From assembly GCF_000327385.1 (NCBI RefSeq), contig NW_008709945.1:988459-1052458 (forward strand): a stretch of 64,000 nucleotides of DNA. Direction: 5' to 3'. Position numbers and translations under genes: made by a program. The stretch is from Lottia gigantea (lineage: Eukaryota; Mollusca; Gastropoda; Lottiidae). The notes below the pieces were generated by a model that worked only from the letters and a program-made list of their open reading frames with translations, was not told where the DNA came from and did no database searches. Position 1 is the first letter of the stretch. Each line of letters starts with the position of its first letter. Below, piece after piece: positions 50,830-60,056 of the stretch.

Positions 50830-51306
50830 TTAAGGGGAAAGGTTTGCCATCCGTTTGACCAATCGTCCTTAGTCTCAGAAAAGGTGTTTATTTAGCTAAT
50901 CAGTAATAGTGTTCACAGCTCACCGCCATATTGGTCCAGAATAATCTGCGTTTGAAAGTTAAAGACTCGTCTTTTCTTGAGACTGCCATATATAGAAATG
51001 ACATAATATATTATGTATAAAATAGAAAGTGAATTTCCTAGATCTGCATGTGTTATTTCAGAAAATTTGACATTTTTTGAAGCATCTAGATAATTGAGAC
51101 TAGTAACTGGAATTATTTTCTGTTTGGCATAGACTCGCATACATATAGATCGTCTCTTGAACATGTCAGAACATATGCTTTAGGTCTATCTTTTTATTGA
51201 TAAGGAGACGTTGTTATAATAACGCTGGTCTATATCTGGGAACCAATGGGAATAAATATTTTTACAATATAACATACGTCAAATCTATCTGGTACCTTCC
51301 CTTTAA
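50830..51306 (-). mobile_element. TTAA-flanked MITE, family A, copy 4, reversed
   Basis: TTAA lies at both edges (50830-50833 and 51303-51306). From left to right it carries GTTTGACCAATC, CTTAGTCTCAGAAAAGG, AGTAATAGTGTTCACAGCT and GACTGCCATATATAGAAA, the reverse order of copy 1. It is longer (477 bp) and may carry extra sequence. Confidence 0.6.
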
Positions 51307-51787
51307 CACTGAATCAGCCAAACTGTTTACAGTATCCAACTTCCATGTTTACTGTGGGAAATATCAAGGCTAGGGTTAATCTGATATAGACATTTAAGGA
51401 GTGTCGGATGGATATGGATCAGTTAGCTTGAACAAGATGTGGTTTGGATAAGATGAGCCTACAATAGACATACCCTCCTCTCATAATATTTTTTTTCAGA
51501 ATAAGCAATTTGTGACGTTGTCCTTTTAAAAGGTCACAGATCGATCCATTCCGCAATCATCGGCAGTTTCTGTAAAGCTGAATATTTCTCGGAATTAATG
51601 AATGGCAGATTTCGTAGTGCTTTCTTCCGGTATTTCACAATTTGTCAACTGATGGTAATTTTGCAATATAGTCCCTAGCTTTGGAGCCTACATGATATAA
51701 TTCTGACATTTACTTATTCAATAATTGTTGTAGTGTAGCTATCAATTTACCCATGATGAATTTTTAGCATCATTTTGGATCCATATC

Positions 51788-52078
51788 TTAAGCCGCGAAA
51801 AGACGAGGTACGGTGTCCGGTGCGGTGTACGGTGTGGGATTGTCGATGCTGTAGAAAATGGTAGAAGCGCACCATGTCCGGACCCGTACCTCGTGTGTTC
51901 GCTTGTTCTTTTTTATACTGTATCGATAATCCCACACACGCAACGGACACCGTACATTATCTATTCCCACACACAGGGTACGGGTCCGGACACGATAAGG
52001 ACACGATTAGTTTCTTCTATTTTCTACTGTATCGGTAATCCCGCACCGGACAGTGTACCTCGTCTATTCGCACCTTAA
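51788..52078. mobile_element. 291-bp TTAA-flanked foldback element with GC-rich arms
   Basis: TTAA sits at both edges. The left arm contains GACGAGGTACGGTGTCCGGTGC, while the right arm in reverse complement has GACGAGGTACACTGTCCGGTGC. Pairing continues through GTAGAAAATGGTAGAAG, so each arm is at least 75 bases. The interior contains further inverted copies of the CCGGACCCGTACC block. No ORF is meaningful. TTAA flanks suggest piggyBac-type mobilisation. Confidence 0.7.
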
Positions 52079-53539
52079 TCCAGAATCACGTGATCACGTG
52101 ACAATCTGTGCATAGTTCAGGAATATACTGCCTGCCATTATTTACCGTGATATGTTGTAGAGCGCTTCTCTGTAGAGAGACATATAGAACAATATAAAAC
52201 CCACTCCAACAATTAATTTTATGCTAATGATTGTATGAATGTAGTCTGCGCTACTTTAAAAAAAATCCTCTTTGCATGCTATTTTTGACTAAATTTTGGT
52301 CAAGATTTGGAATTTGATGTCTGAAATTGCATTTTCTTTCAGATTTTGTTAGATGATGAGAGATTTTCATGCCGAATGATAATTCTAAAATAGTCGTTTT
52401 GTGTGCATTGACAGTCAAGCGGATGTTGAGTAGTTTGGCTAGTTCAAGATTTTCATGGTCATGATAATATATCGAAATTTTGTCAAAAACTAAGCATTGG
52501 TCAGGCTTTCATGTGACATATTGGAACAAGATTTCTGGAAAAAGTTATAGAAGGTTGAATTTTGAGATTTAAAATGGAAACAGACGGCAAATGAATTACT
52601 GGAGTGTGTCCAAATGAATGTTAGAGTTAGCTCCCATAAGCAGGAGTTTTCTTCTGAGTAGATAGAAGTTACTAGCAGAATGATTTTTGTTTTAAAGGAA
52701 ATCTATGAAACACAGTCTCTTCGCGTAACAGAAAGTTTCAGTGTGTTTAGACAGGAATAAACACTTCTGTCGAATATAAAAAACATACACAAAGCAATAA
52801 ATGAGATGTAATAAACATACAGTGTACTAAAGAAAGGTTTTGCCCATGTTAGTCTGATCGGCATTGCTTCAGCATTATCGTTTAAACCACGAACCCTTAT
52901 CAATTAACAGTTGAGTAAGAATTTTTTAAGAAAAAGATGTCTTTATCAAAGTGTCTACTTGAACAAAATTGCTTATGTGGTACATGGTTTATGACTTCTT
53001 TCTGTAAAAAGTACTACATGTATCTCAGTCAAGGAGGCTATTCAACTAGAAACACTATAGGCAGATTTGTATCGATTTTTGCAATTAGAATGAAGTAACC
53101 TTTCATTTCCCTACTCTATCCATAAACTTTCTATGTTATAGGAAGTACATATTGTACTTCAGATACATAACCCAACGCAAAATATTTCATCTATTTTTTA
53201 ATTTGATTTTTGAGATGAATAAGGAACTATAATATTCTACAGGAAGTAAGCTCTGAAGGTTAACCAATAAATTTATTATAGCTGATTTTACGACCTAGAG
53301 CTTCAACTTCCGGGTCACATTGTTTCGGCACCAACGAGAGCTTCCGCATGTAAAAGGATTTCAGAATGTATTCAGAAATATGAAAAAAAAAAAACATAAA
53401 AACTCGTGGCCTTGTGAAACTTTTCCCCCACTAATTTCAGCAATTTATCTTCATAAAAGAACTAGTTTTCATTTATTGAGTGTAACTGCACCAGTATTCC
53501 ATCAGTGGCGTTTCTACGTTTTAGTGGATTGAGTCAAAA

Positions 53540-53644
53540 GTGTGATAACTCGTCTTCAAAGTGTGATAACTCGTCTTCAAAATGTGATAACTCGTCTTCA
53601 AAGTGTGATAACTCGTCTACAAAGTGGTATAACTCGTCTACAAC
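53540..53644 (+). repeat. 21-bp minisatellite, five units
   Basis: GTGTGATAACTCGTCTTCAAA repeats five times with a few substitutions in the last two units. Its length keeps frame, which explains the repetitive ORFs seen across it. It lies about 150 bases from calcyphosin-like exon 2A. Confidence 0.95.
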
Positions 53645-53796
53645 CTACAAATCAAAGGACGAATGGGGAACGATCTTCCATTTTAATACCTCGACCATCA
53701 TCGATTAATAACGAAATGGTGGACCATAAGACGACAGTCTTTTAGAACGAAGTTTGTTTTTGTATACGATATCATATATCAGATCTTGTAACCTAC

Positions 53797-54175
53797 CTTG
53801 TAAATCTCCAACCTGTAACTCATCATCATTATTAACATCTAATTTATTGAAGGCTTCATTGATAACCTGAATTCTTGATAGACTCATGACGGGTCGAAGG
53901 TTATGCATAAATTCATTAAAATCAATATAACCAGACTTGTCTTTGTCGAGGATGTCGAATAAAAGTTTTAGCTCTTCGTCACTAATCGAAATGTCAAACG
54001 TTTTCACTCCACGTGCTAATTCCTCAAAACATATCCTTTTAGAATAGTCTATATCCATCAGTCTAAAAACGGTCGAGATGTGCTTGATTCCTCCACAATT
54101 GTTTTTCAAACATTGATCTCTGATAGTTGAGACTAACTTTTCTCTTTTATAGTCTCGTTTATGTTCTGCGTACAT
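53797..54175 (-). CDS. calcyphosin-like EF-hand protein 2, first coding exon (partial)
   Basis: This exon encodes residues 1-126 and ends at a donor CAAG|GTAGGT in phase 1, the same place and phase as in calcyphosin-like gene 1. It has CGGIKHISTVFR, loop 1 DIDYSKRICFEE, canonical loop 2 DKDKSGYIDFNE, and loop 3 DVNNDDELQVGD, which lacks the usual Gly at position 6 and has Asp at 12. I could not find a second coding exon downstream. Without splicing the frame would run on 29 residues to a stop near 53705. Either the C-terminal exon is too diverged for me to see, or the gene is truncated. Confidence 0.8.
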
Positions 54176-55806
54176 CTTGATACTTAATACGTAAGAGACG
54201 CAGAAAGAATTTCAAATTCACACAATAACGATCCAAATCAAAATTGCAGACGCAAGCTGTTTCTAACTTATGTCAATCATTCTAAGAATAACAATATGAC
54301 CTCCCGTCTTTCGAGGAATTTCTCAAAGATTTGTCAAAGTCTCAAGAATGAGTTCATTTCTTGGTTTGTACAAAAAGCTTACTCCTGCAATATTCATGTC
54401 AAACACAAAACAATATACATCTCTATTCTGGATTCTGGGTATTCCACCTTCTGTAATGATCTTGAATTATTCAAAGCACAATATTATGATTGCAGTTAAC
54501 TTGTGAACAGGAACCACAATATTTTTATCGATTCTTAAGCCCTCTAAAATCAACTTCAATATCTCTCATTAAAAACCTTCCAGAAAAGACATTTGATATA
54601 TTTCTCATGTAACCATGAAAAACGTGTTTATATGAATTCTTAAAAACGTAATAAAAAGATTGTGTATAGTAAAAAAAATCTCTATTGTAAGTTAAAACTA
54701 TAGAAACTGATAAATAAACAATGACTTCATTTTATCACTCATTCTGTATCCATGTTGTATATGATTGTACGTGTTACATCCCGTCAATTCTGTTCAAGCA
54801 ATATTCCGTTTGATCTTGATTATTAATATTTATGAATATCATTTCATCAAGATTGGTACTAGTGCTGCGTGGTAGCCATTTTCAGTATTTCAGACTTCAA
54901 AGCGCATGAAAACAATAATTCCTGAATATAAGCGTAGTAGCTGCCGACCTCAAAGAGTATACCAATACAATAAAAAGGCGTATTACACCATAAAATTGTG
55001 TTCCTTTATGGTCGGCATACCGGTAGATACCAGAAAATATAGTCCTAGTCCAATGGAACAATCGGCTACGAAACAAAGTTGTTAATCGTATTTCACATCC
55101 CATGTCTTACTATTATATACGTTCATTTTAGTTATCATCACAATGTCGAACACATTACGTTGTATTTACTTGTATGTCTGGTGCCATTCTGCTTCTTGGC
55201 TTGATTTTAAAACAAAGGCCTGCGAGAGCTTCACGAAATGTATCATGAACAACCGTGAAAATATCTGAATGTTTTTCTAGTCTGCTGTAAGCTACACCAA
55301 ATTTTAACATGGTTGCTTAATGCTACAAAGAACTACACTTGACTCAATGACGGGTGAGTTAAAAAAGCCAACCGGCCAAGAAAGATATCGAAGAGCAAGA
55401 AAAGAAATATTTATTTGTTTCGTTTTATTTTTAAAATAATTTAGATTCCATGATATTGACTCATTTCGGCGCATTCTATTTATTGTTGGTAGGTGCGGTT
55501 GGCCGGTTGACTTTTGAAACTCACCCCTCAATGATAGTGTTCTATAGTCAAAATATGTTGTGTCCCATAGAAAGACAATGTTCTGATGTTCTGACGTTAT
55601 ATTATTTGCAGAATAAATAAGCGTATAACTTATAAAAACAAGCAAAGAATTTGAGACTGACTGTTAATTGGATTTTTCATAAAAACTTTAGGTTTTCTAA
55701 TTTCAAACTTGCAATTAGTTTAATTACTTATTTTAATATGTCATTTACCTAGCATTTTATTTTTTTACGAATATGAATATGATTTATGTGTTTATGTATT
55801 TTGTTT

Positions 55807-55820
55807 GTTGCTATGGTAAC
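55807..55820. promoter_or_regulatory. X-box-like RFX site between calcyphosin-like genes
   Basis: GTTGCTATGGTAAC differs from the classic RFX site GTTGCCATGGNAAC by one C-to-T change and is nearly palindromic. It lies about 1.6 kb upstream of calcyphosin-like gene 2. Confidence 0.4.
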
Positions 55821-56217
55821 TGGCATAAAAATTATCCCTGATTGATCCGCCAGAGGATTGTTGAAACAAGTTGATGTTTACAAATTATCATTGCCTATTG
55901 TTGCTCAGTGAAGTCTTACAATTAGATATAACAGAGAAAATGTCCTCTAGACAGTTGAGGAAAGATATCGATTATGCCACTTAATGCAATACGTATACTG
56001 TTAAATTGGGCCCAGTCTTCATTTCAGCTGTATATAACATGGGACGCAACTCCTTCACCTCAATTCTATAGGAGACCAAGGAAACATAATAAACAAACCT
56101 ATGGAAAAACTCTGTCCATGAAATGAATAATAGCAAAAAAATTAAAGAAACAATGTTCAGTTACCAAGAAAAATGCTGCAAGAGAAACCAACCGAAAGAA
56201 ACCGCTAGACATCTGAT

Positions 56218-56775
56218 AGTAACACTGCTAAAGAACCAACAGTAATACTATTAAACAACCAACAGTAACACTTCTAAACAACCAACAGAAACACTTCTAA
56301 ACAACCAACAGAAACACTGCTAAACAACTAACAGAAGCACTGTTAAACAACCAAAAGTAGCGCTAATAAATAGCCAACAGTAACACTGTTAAAAAAACAA
56401 CAAAAACAGCAATAAACAACCAACAGAAACACTTATAAACAACCAACAGAAACACTGTTAAACAACCGAAAGGAACACTGCTAGACAACCAACAGTAACA
56501 CTGTTAAACAAACAACAATACACTGTAAAACAACCAACAGAAACACTTTTAAACAAGCATTAGAAACACTGTTAAACAACCAACAGAAACACTGATAAAC
56601 AACCAACTGTAACACTGAGAAACAACCAACTGTAACACTGTTAAACAACCAGCAGTAGCACTGTTAAACAATCAACAGTAACAATGTTAAGCTACTAACA
56701 AGCAGTAGCACTGTTAAACAACCAACAAAAAACACTGTTAAACAACAAACACTATTTTAAACAACCACCTGTTAC
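56218..56775. repeat. minisatellite of about 22-bp units, roughly 24 copies
   Basis: Units follow AAACAACCAACAGTAACACTGTT, varying in the AGTAAC/AGAAAC and CTGTT/CTTCT positions. Spacing is mostly 20-24 bases. The strand lacks G, giving a strong A+C bias. Confidence 0.9.
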
Positions 56776-57268
56776 AATCTAGAAAGACACTACTGAAAAG
56801 CCATCTGAAAAGCTGCTAAACACAATAAGAAACCAACAAAAAGCTGATTAATTAAATCAGACTATGCTTGATTAATACAACTTAATTCCCCAACAAACCT
56901 CAACACAAGCAACCCCTATAATCTACAAACTACCATTACCTAAAGACAAACACTAGTACTCTATTGATAACTTATTTCAAATGTCTATCATCCGAAAGTT
57001 ATAACAGAGAGCTGACAAAATCATTATCAAAGATTACCTAGATGATTTCAGACGTGTGATAAAAAAGACATGGGAAATCAAACGACAACAATTTAATTTA
57101 GATGGAAAGAAGTTTTCGTAATGAAACTGAAATTTAATTATCTCAACTGTTTTCCACTAGAAATGAGTTTTCTCGAGACTTTTTCATGGTTATAAATCGC
57201 TAAAACCGTATTTCAGTAATGGTGGATATCTATGGTAAGGTAATCTGGTGATATCCTCATAATTCCAG

Positions 57269-57555
57269 TTGACCCATCTGTAAATGGACACAGCTGGAAA
57301 AATTGGGAAAGACCCATGCCCAGAGGTTTGTCAATTACCATAATCAACATCCTCGTGAACCTAAGATGTTCCCTGTATGAGTGGATTGGCCATGACCAGT
57401 TGATGGACAAGTTCTTCGTGAACTTTAGTTATGAAACTTATACAAGAGGATTGACCCAGGAGCAGATGATAGTCAAGGTCCATGTGGTCTTAAGATGTTA
57501 TCTTCGTAATAATACAGAATATCAATTTCAGATATTGAAACCCTTCCTTTCTTGA
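57269..57555 (+). pseudogene. orphan plus-strand exon resembling the calcyphosin C-terminal exon
   Basis: A good acceptor (CCTCATAATTCCAG) at 57268 opens a frame ending in TGA at 57553-57555. Its residues include YEWIGHDQLMDKFFVNF, then GLTQEQM, then NNTEYQF. Aligned by eye to the calcyphosin C terminus, these fall on GEW-x-Q-x-KFLDNF, GLVTPEEF and the D-x-D-x-YF motif, in order with similar spacing. The expected NHHPKY stretch is seen only in another frame just upstream. It lies on the opposite strand to the three EF-hand exons. It may be a displaced, decaying C-terminal exon, an unrelated exon, or chance. Confidence 0.35.
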
Positions 57556-58338
57556 TAACCAAGAATATAATTATACAATATTGATGTTTATTTTTTATCT
57601 GATGTATTGTAATGTGTCCTATGTTTGTTATTTGAGGTAAACAACTTAAATCGATAAAACGAGACTGTATTGTTGTTATGTTATGTTATGTATGTGCTGT
57701 CATGTAATTATCTCTTTGTTATTCTGTCTATTGTTTGTAAAAAGTCAAAGAGCATAGTGACATGCATGGAAGTTATCATTTTATATAAGAGAAGAAAGGA
57801 AATGTGCTTCAGTCAATAATTAATTAAACAAGGCAGAGTAACAAAAAATAAAACTTATAGACAAGGTAACAAGAAGGATGGATTTCGTCCTTTTTATGAC
57901 CAAGTTTCTCTGGGCAATTTTTGTCAGTGACCACATCATGATACGATTGAGATTTCAGCCTTTTATTGCTTTTATTTGCATCATTCTGATTTCTCATCCA
58001 ACTTTTGTGGTTTTTATTATTGCAGAAAAAAATGACCAGATTGGGACGCCGCTGGTACTTGCAATAGTGACGTCATAATCTGGTCAAGTTTTTTTTCTAG
58101 AATAAAAAGGCCTACAGGCGATGTCGAACTGGAAATTACGTAGGCTCTTAGATATGGCTACAGCATTTAGCATCTTATGCTCTCAATATAATGACCATGC
58201 ATATATTGTGTGAAGCTCATAGTTCCATTATGTCCATTATTACGAGTATGATCCCGATGAACAGAACATCAACTCTAAGACATGTCGAAATCCACAAATG
58301 TAATGAAATAAATCCACAAATATAATGAAATAACTAAC
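57556..58338. other. spacer next to calcyphosin-like gene 3
   Basis: I see no gene, repeat array or clear C-terminal exon for calcyphosin-like gene 3 in either strand. The plus ORF at 57878-58078 is hydrophobic and looks accidental. Confidence 0.5.
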
Positions 58339-58717
58339 CTTTTAAGTCGTGGATATTTAAAATTTCGTCTTGATTCTTATCCAAAGAATTGAAACATTCA
58401 TCAATAACTTGTTTTCTAAGTGGTGATAACTCAGGCCTTAGCTCTAACATAAACTCACAGAAGTCTATCCCACCAGAATTATCTTTATCCAAGACTTCAA
58501 ATAATTTCCGGACATAGCTCTCCGATAATTTCAATCCATAGAAATCTATTCCATCTTTGAATTCGTCTAGGGTTATTCGTTTGGAATAATCTTTATCCAG
58601 ATGCCGGAACATTAATCCTAATCCCCTAATCCCACCACATCCTCGTTCCAGACAATGTGTCCTTAATATTCCCACTAATCCATCCGTTAATCCGGTTCTA
58701 TCGTCACTAGAGTTCAT
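58339..58717 (-). CDS. calcyphosin-like EF-hand protein 3, first coding exon (partial)
   Basis: It encodes residues 1-126 and ends at donor AAAG|GTTAGT in phase 1, at the family-typical junction. It includes RGCGGIRGLGLMFR, loop 1 DKDYSKRITLDE, canonical loop 2 DKDNSGGIDFCE, and loop 3 DKNQDEILNIHD, lacking Gly at position 6. Exon length (379 bases) is identical to that of gene 2 and six bases longer than that of gene 1, fitting tandem duplication. No minus-strand C-terminal exon was found between here and gene 2; the nearest candidate is on the plus strand (57269-57555). Confidence 0.8.
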
Positions 58718-59322
58718 CTTACTGCTACGGTTTCAGGATGTTATGTTATAATCTATATCTAGTATAATTCAAGTCTTCTCCAACACTGCATTGTACTTGT
58801 GAACTTCATTGTTTGTCGGTTATAACCGAATGTTTTTGATGTTATAAATTTATAATACACACTCCTATTGTCTATATTCTAAATCTTGCTTAATTAAAAC
58901 TCTCTTTTTTTCCATTTTAATTTCATACTGGAGGAATTTCCAATTAACCGAAGTTAACAACTTCCGTTTGTCGTTTCAAGTGATATTTCAAAAACTAATT
59001 TGCTGTTTACATTCTGAGAGTCATTAGTCATCCCATAGAAAGCCTAACATAGTCCTAATGAGATATTGTACATCAAATAAACTGTATCAAGTGTGATATA
59101 ATAACGGTAGGTGGGCTTAGCCGAAGGTCGACAAGAGGTAATTTTTCCAAGTGTTACAAATTGCTAGCCAAAAATCGAGAATATTATGACGTGTAATGTT
59201 TGTTAACCTTTTGTGATATAGAAAAATCATTATTATCATAAATTGCTACGGACGGTCTAGTTCAACTTATTATTATACCGTGAATCTGTGAATCTGGCTG
59301 TGTTTTAGCAAATTATAACAAC
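58718..59322. other. upstream region of calcyphosin-like gene 3
   Basis: Apart from a GGTTATAACC palindrome near 58818, I see nothing of note. Confidence 0.4.
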
Positions 59323-60056
59323 AATCTGTTACAGAAAGACTCGATCATTGAGGCAAATTCAAGCCACCGATCTGTAAGAGAATGTAGATTCAATCATTGA
59401 GACAGATTCAAGCTGCTGATCTGTTACAGAATGTAGATTCAATCATTGAGACAGATTCAAGCTGCTGATCTGTTACAGAATGTAGATTCAATCATTGTTA
59501 CAGATTCAAGCCGCCAATCTGTTCCAAAATGTAGATTCGATCATTGAGACAGATTCAAGCCGCCAATTAGTTACAAAATGTAGATTCGGTCATTGATGCA
59601 AATTCAAACCGCCAATCTGTAACAGAATCAGTGGCGGATTTTGGACGTGTTGGATCGTAGAGCGGTAGAGGGCCCAGTTTTATTGCAGGAGGTTTGCGAT
59701 CTTTTTTTTCAGGAACAGATCAATCAGCTCATCAGCATCAATCGTATTCACGATATCGGCATTCATCACCATTAGGCTCAAACAATTTAGTTGATTCTCA
59801 CACATCACGCTCCTTGTAGGACAATTTTCGATGAGCCCACGGAAATTTATGAACTGTTTGATAATTTTTAATGTTACAAAATTTGTCATGGGCCGAAAGG
59901 CAGCTGCCTAGTTTGGCTTTAGGTTAATCCGCCTCTGTACAGAATATAGATTCGATCATTGAGACAGATTCAACCACAAATCTGTTTCAAAATGTAGATT
60001 CGATCATTGAGACAGATTCAACCGACGTATCTGTTATAGAATGTAGATTCCATAAG
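59323..60056. repeat. 49-bp minisatellite, about nine units, split by a transposon
   Basis: Units follow TCTGTTACAGAATGTAGATTC plus a second half with CATTGAGACAGATTCAAG and a variable GCTGC/CCGCC end. One unit is interrupted by the element at 59629-59937, and the array resumes directly afterwards. Confidence 0.9.
59629..59937 (-). mobile_element. 309-bp hAT-like element with remnant transposase
   Basis: Ends are CAGTGGCGGATTTTGG and, in reverse complement at the other side, CAGAGGCGGATTAACC. Flanking bases AACAGAAT and TACAGAAT form a near-perfect 8-bp target duplication, typical of hAT. A minus-strand frame inside (59680-59889) has leucine-rich sequence such as MCENQLNCLSLMV and DADELIDLFLKKK, which could be a hAT (zinc finger MYM-type) transposase remnant. 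It is far too short to be autonomous. Confidence 0.7.

Larger units (their letters stand above)
51307..53796. other. spacer 3' of calcyphosin-like exon 2A
   Basis: It holds the TTAA foldback (51788-52078), a CAGTGGCG motif (53503) and a 21-bp minisatellite (53540-53644). I searched the minus strand for a calcyphosin C-terminal exon (GEW, YYAGVS, MMR) and found none. Confidence 0.5.
54176..57268. other. region between calcyphosin-like exons
   Basis: It contains an X-box-like site (55807-55820) and a long minisatellite (56218-56775). ORFs here (54296-54499, 54897-55103, 55304-55645) show no recognisable domain. Confidence 0.5.

Noticed and set aside
51747-52078. Three overlapping ORFs on both strands
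   Set aside because: They are readings of the GC-rich TTAA foldback element, not genes.
53505-53745. Repetitive ORFs with SKCDNSS or ITRLQSV units
   Set aside because: They are readings of the 21-bp minisatellite, whose length keeps frame.
54897-55103. Minus-strand YYAY motif considered as the missing calcyphosin exon
   Set aside because: Only a few residues resemble YYAG; the GEW and MMR motifs are absent and no acceptor fits.
57213-57410. 65-codon minus-strand ORF
   Set aside because: It is the antisense shadow of the plus-strand calcyphosin-like exon candidate and shows no EF-hand or calcyphosin motif.
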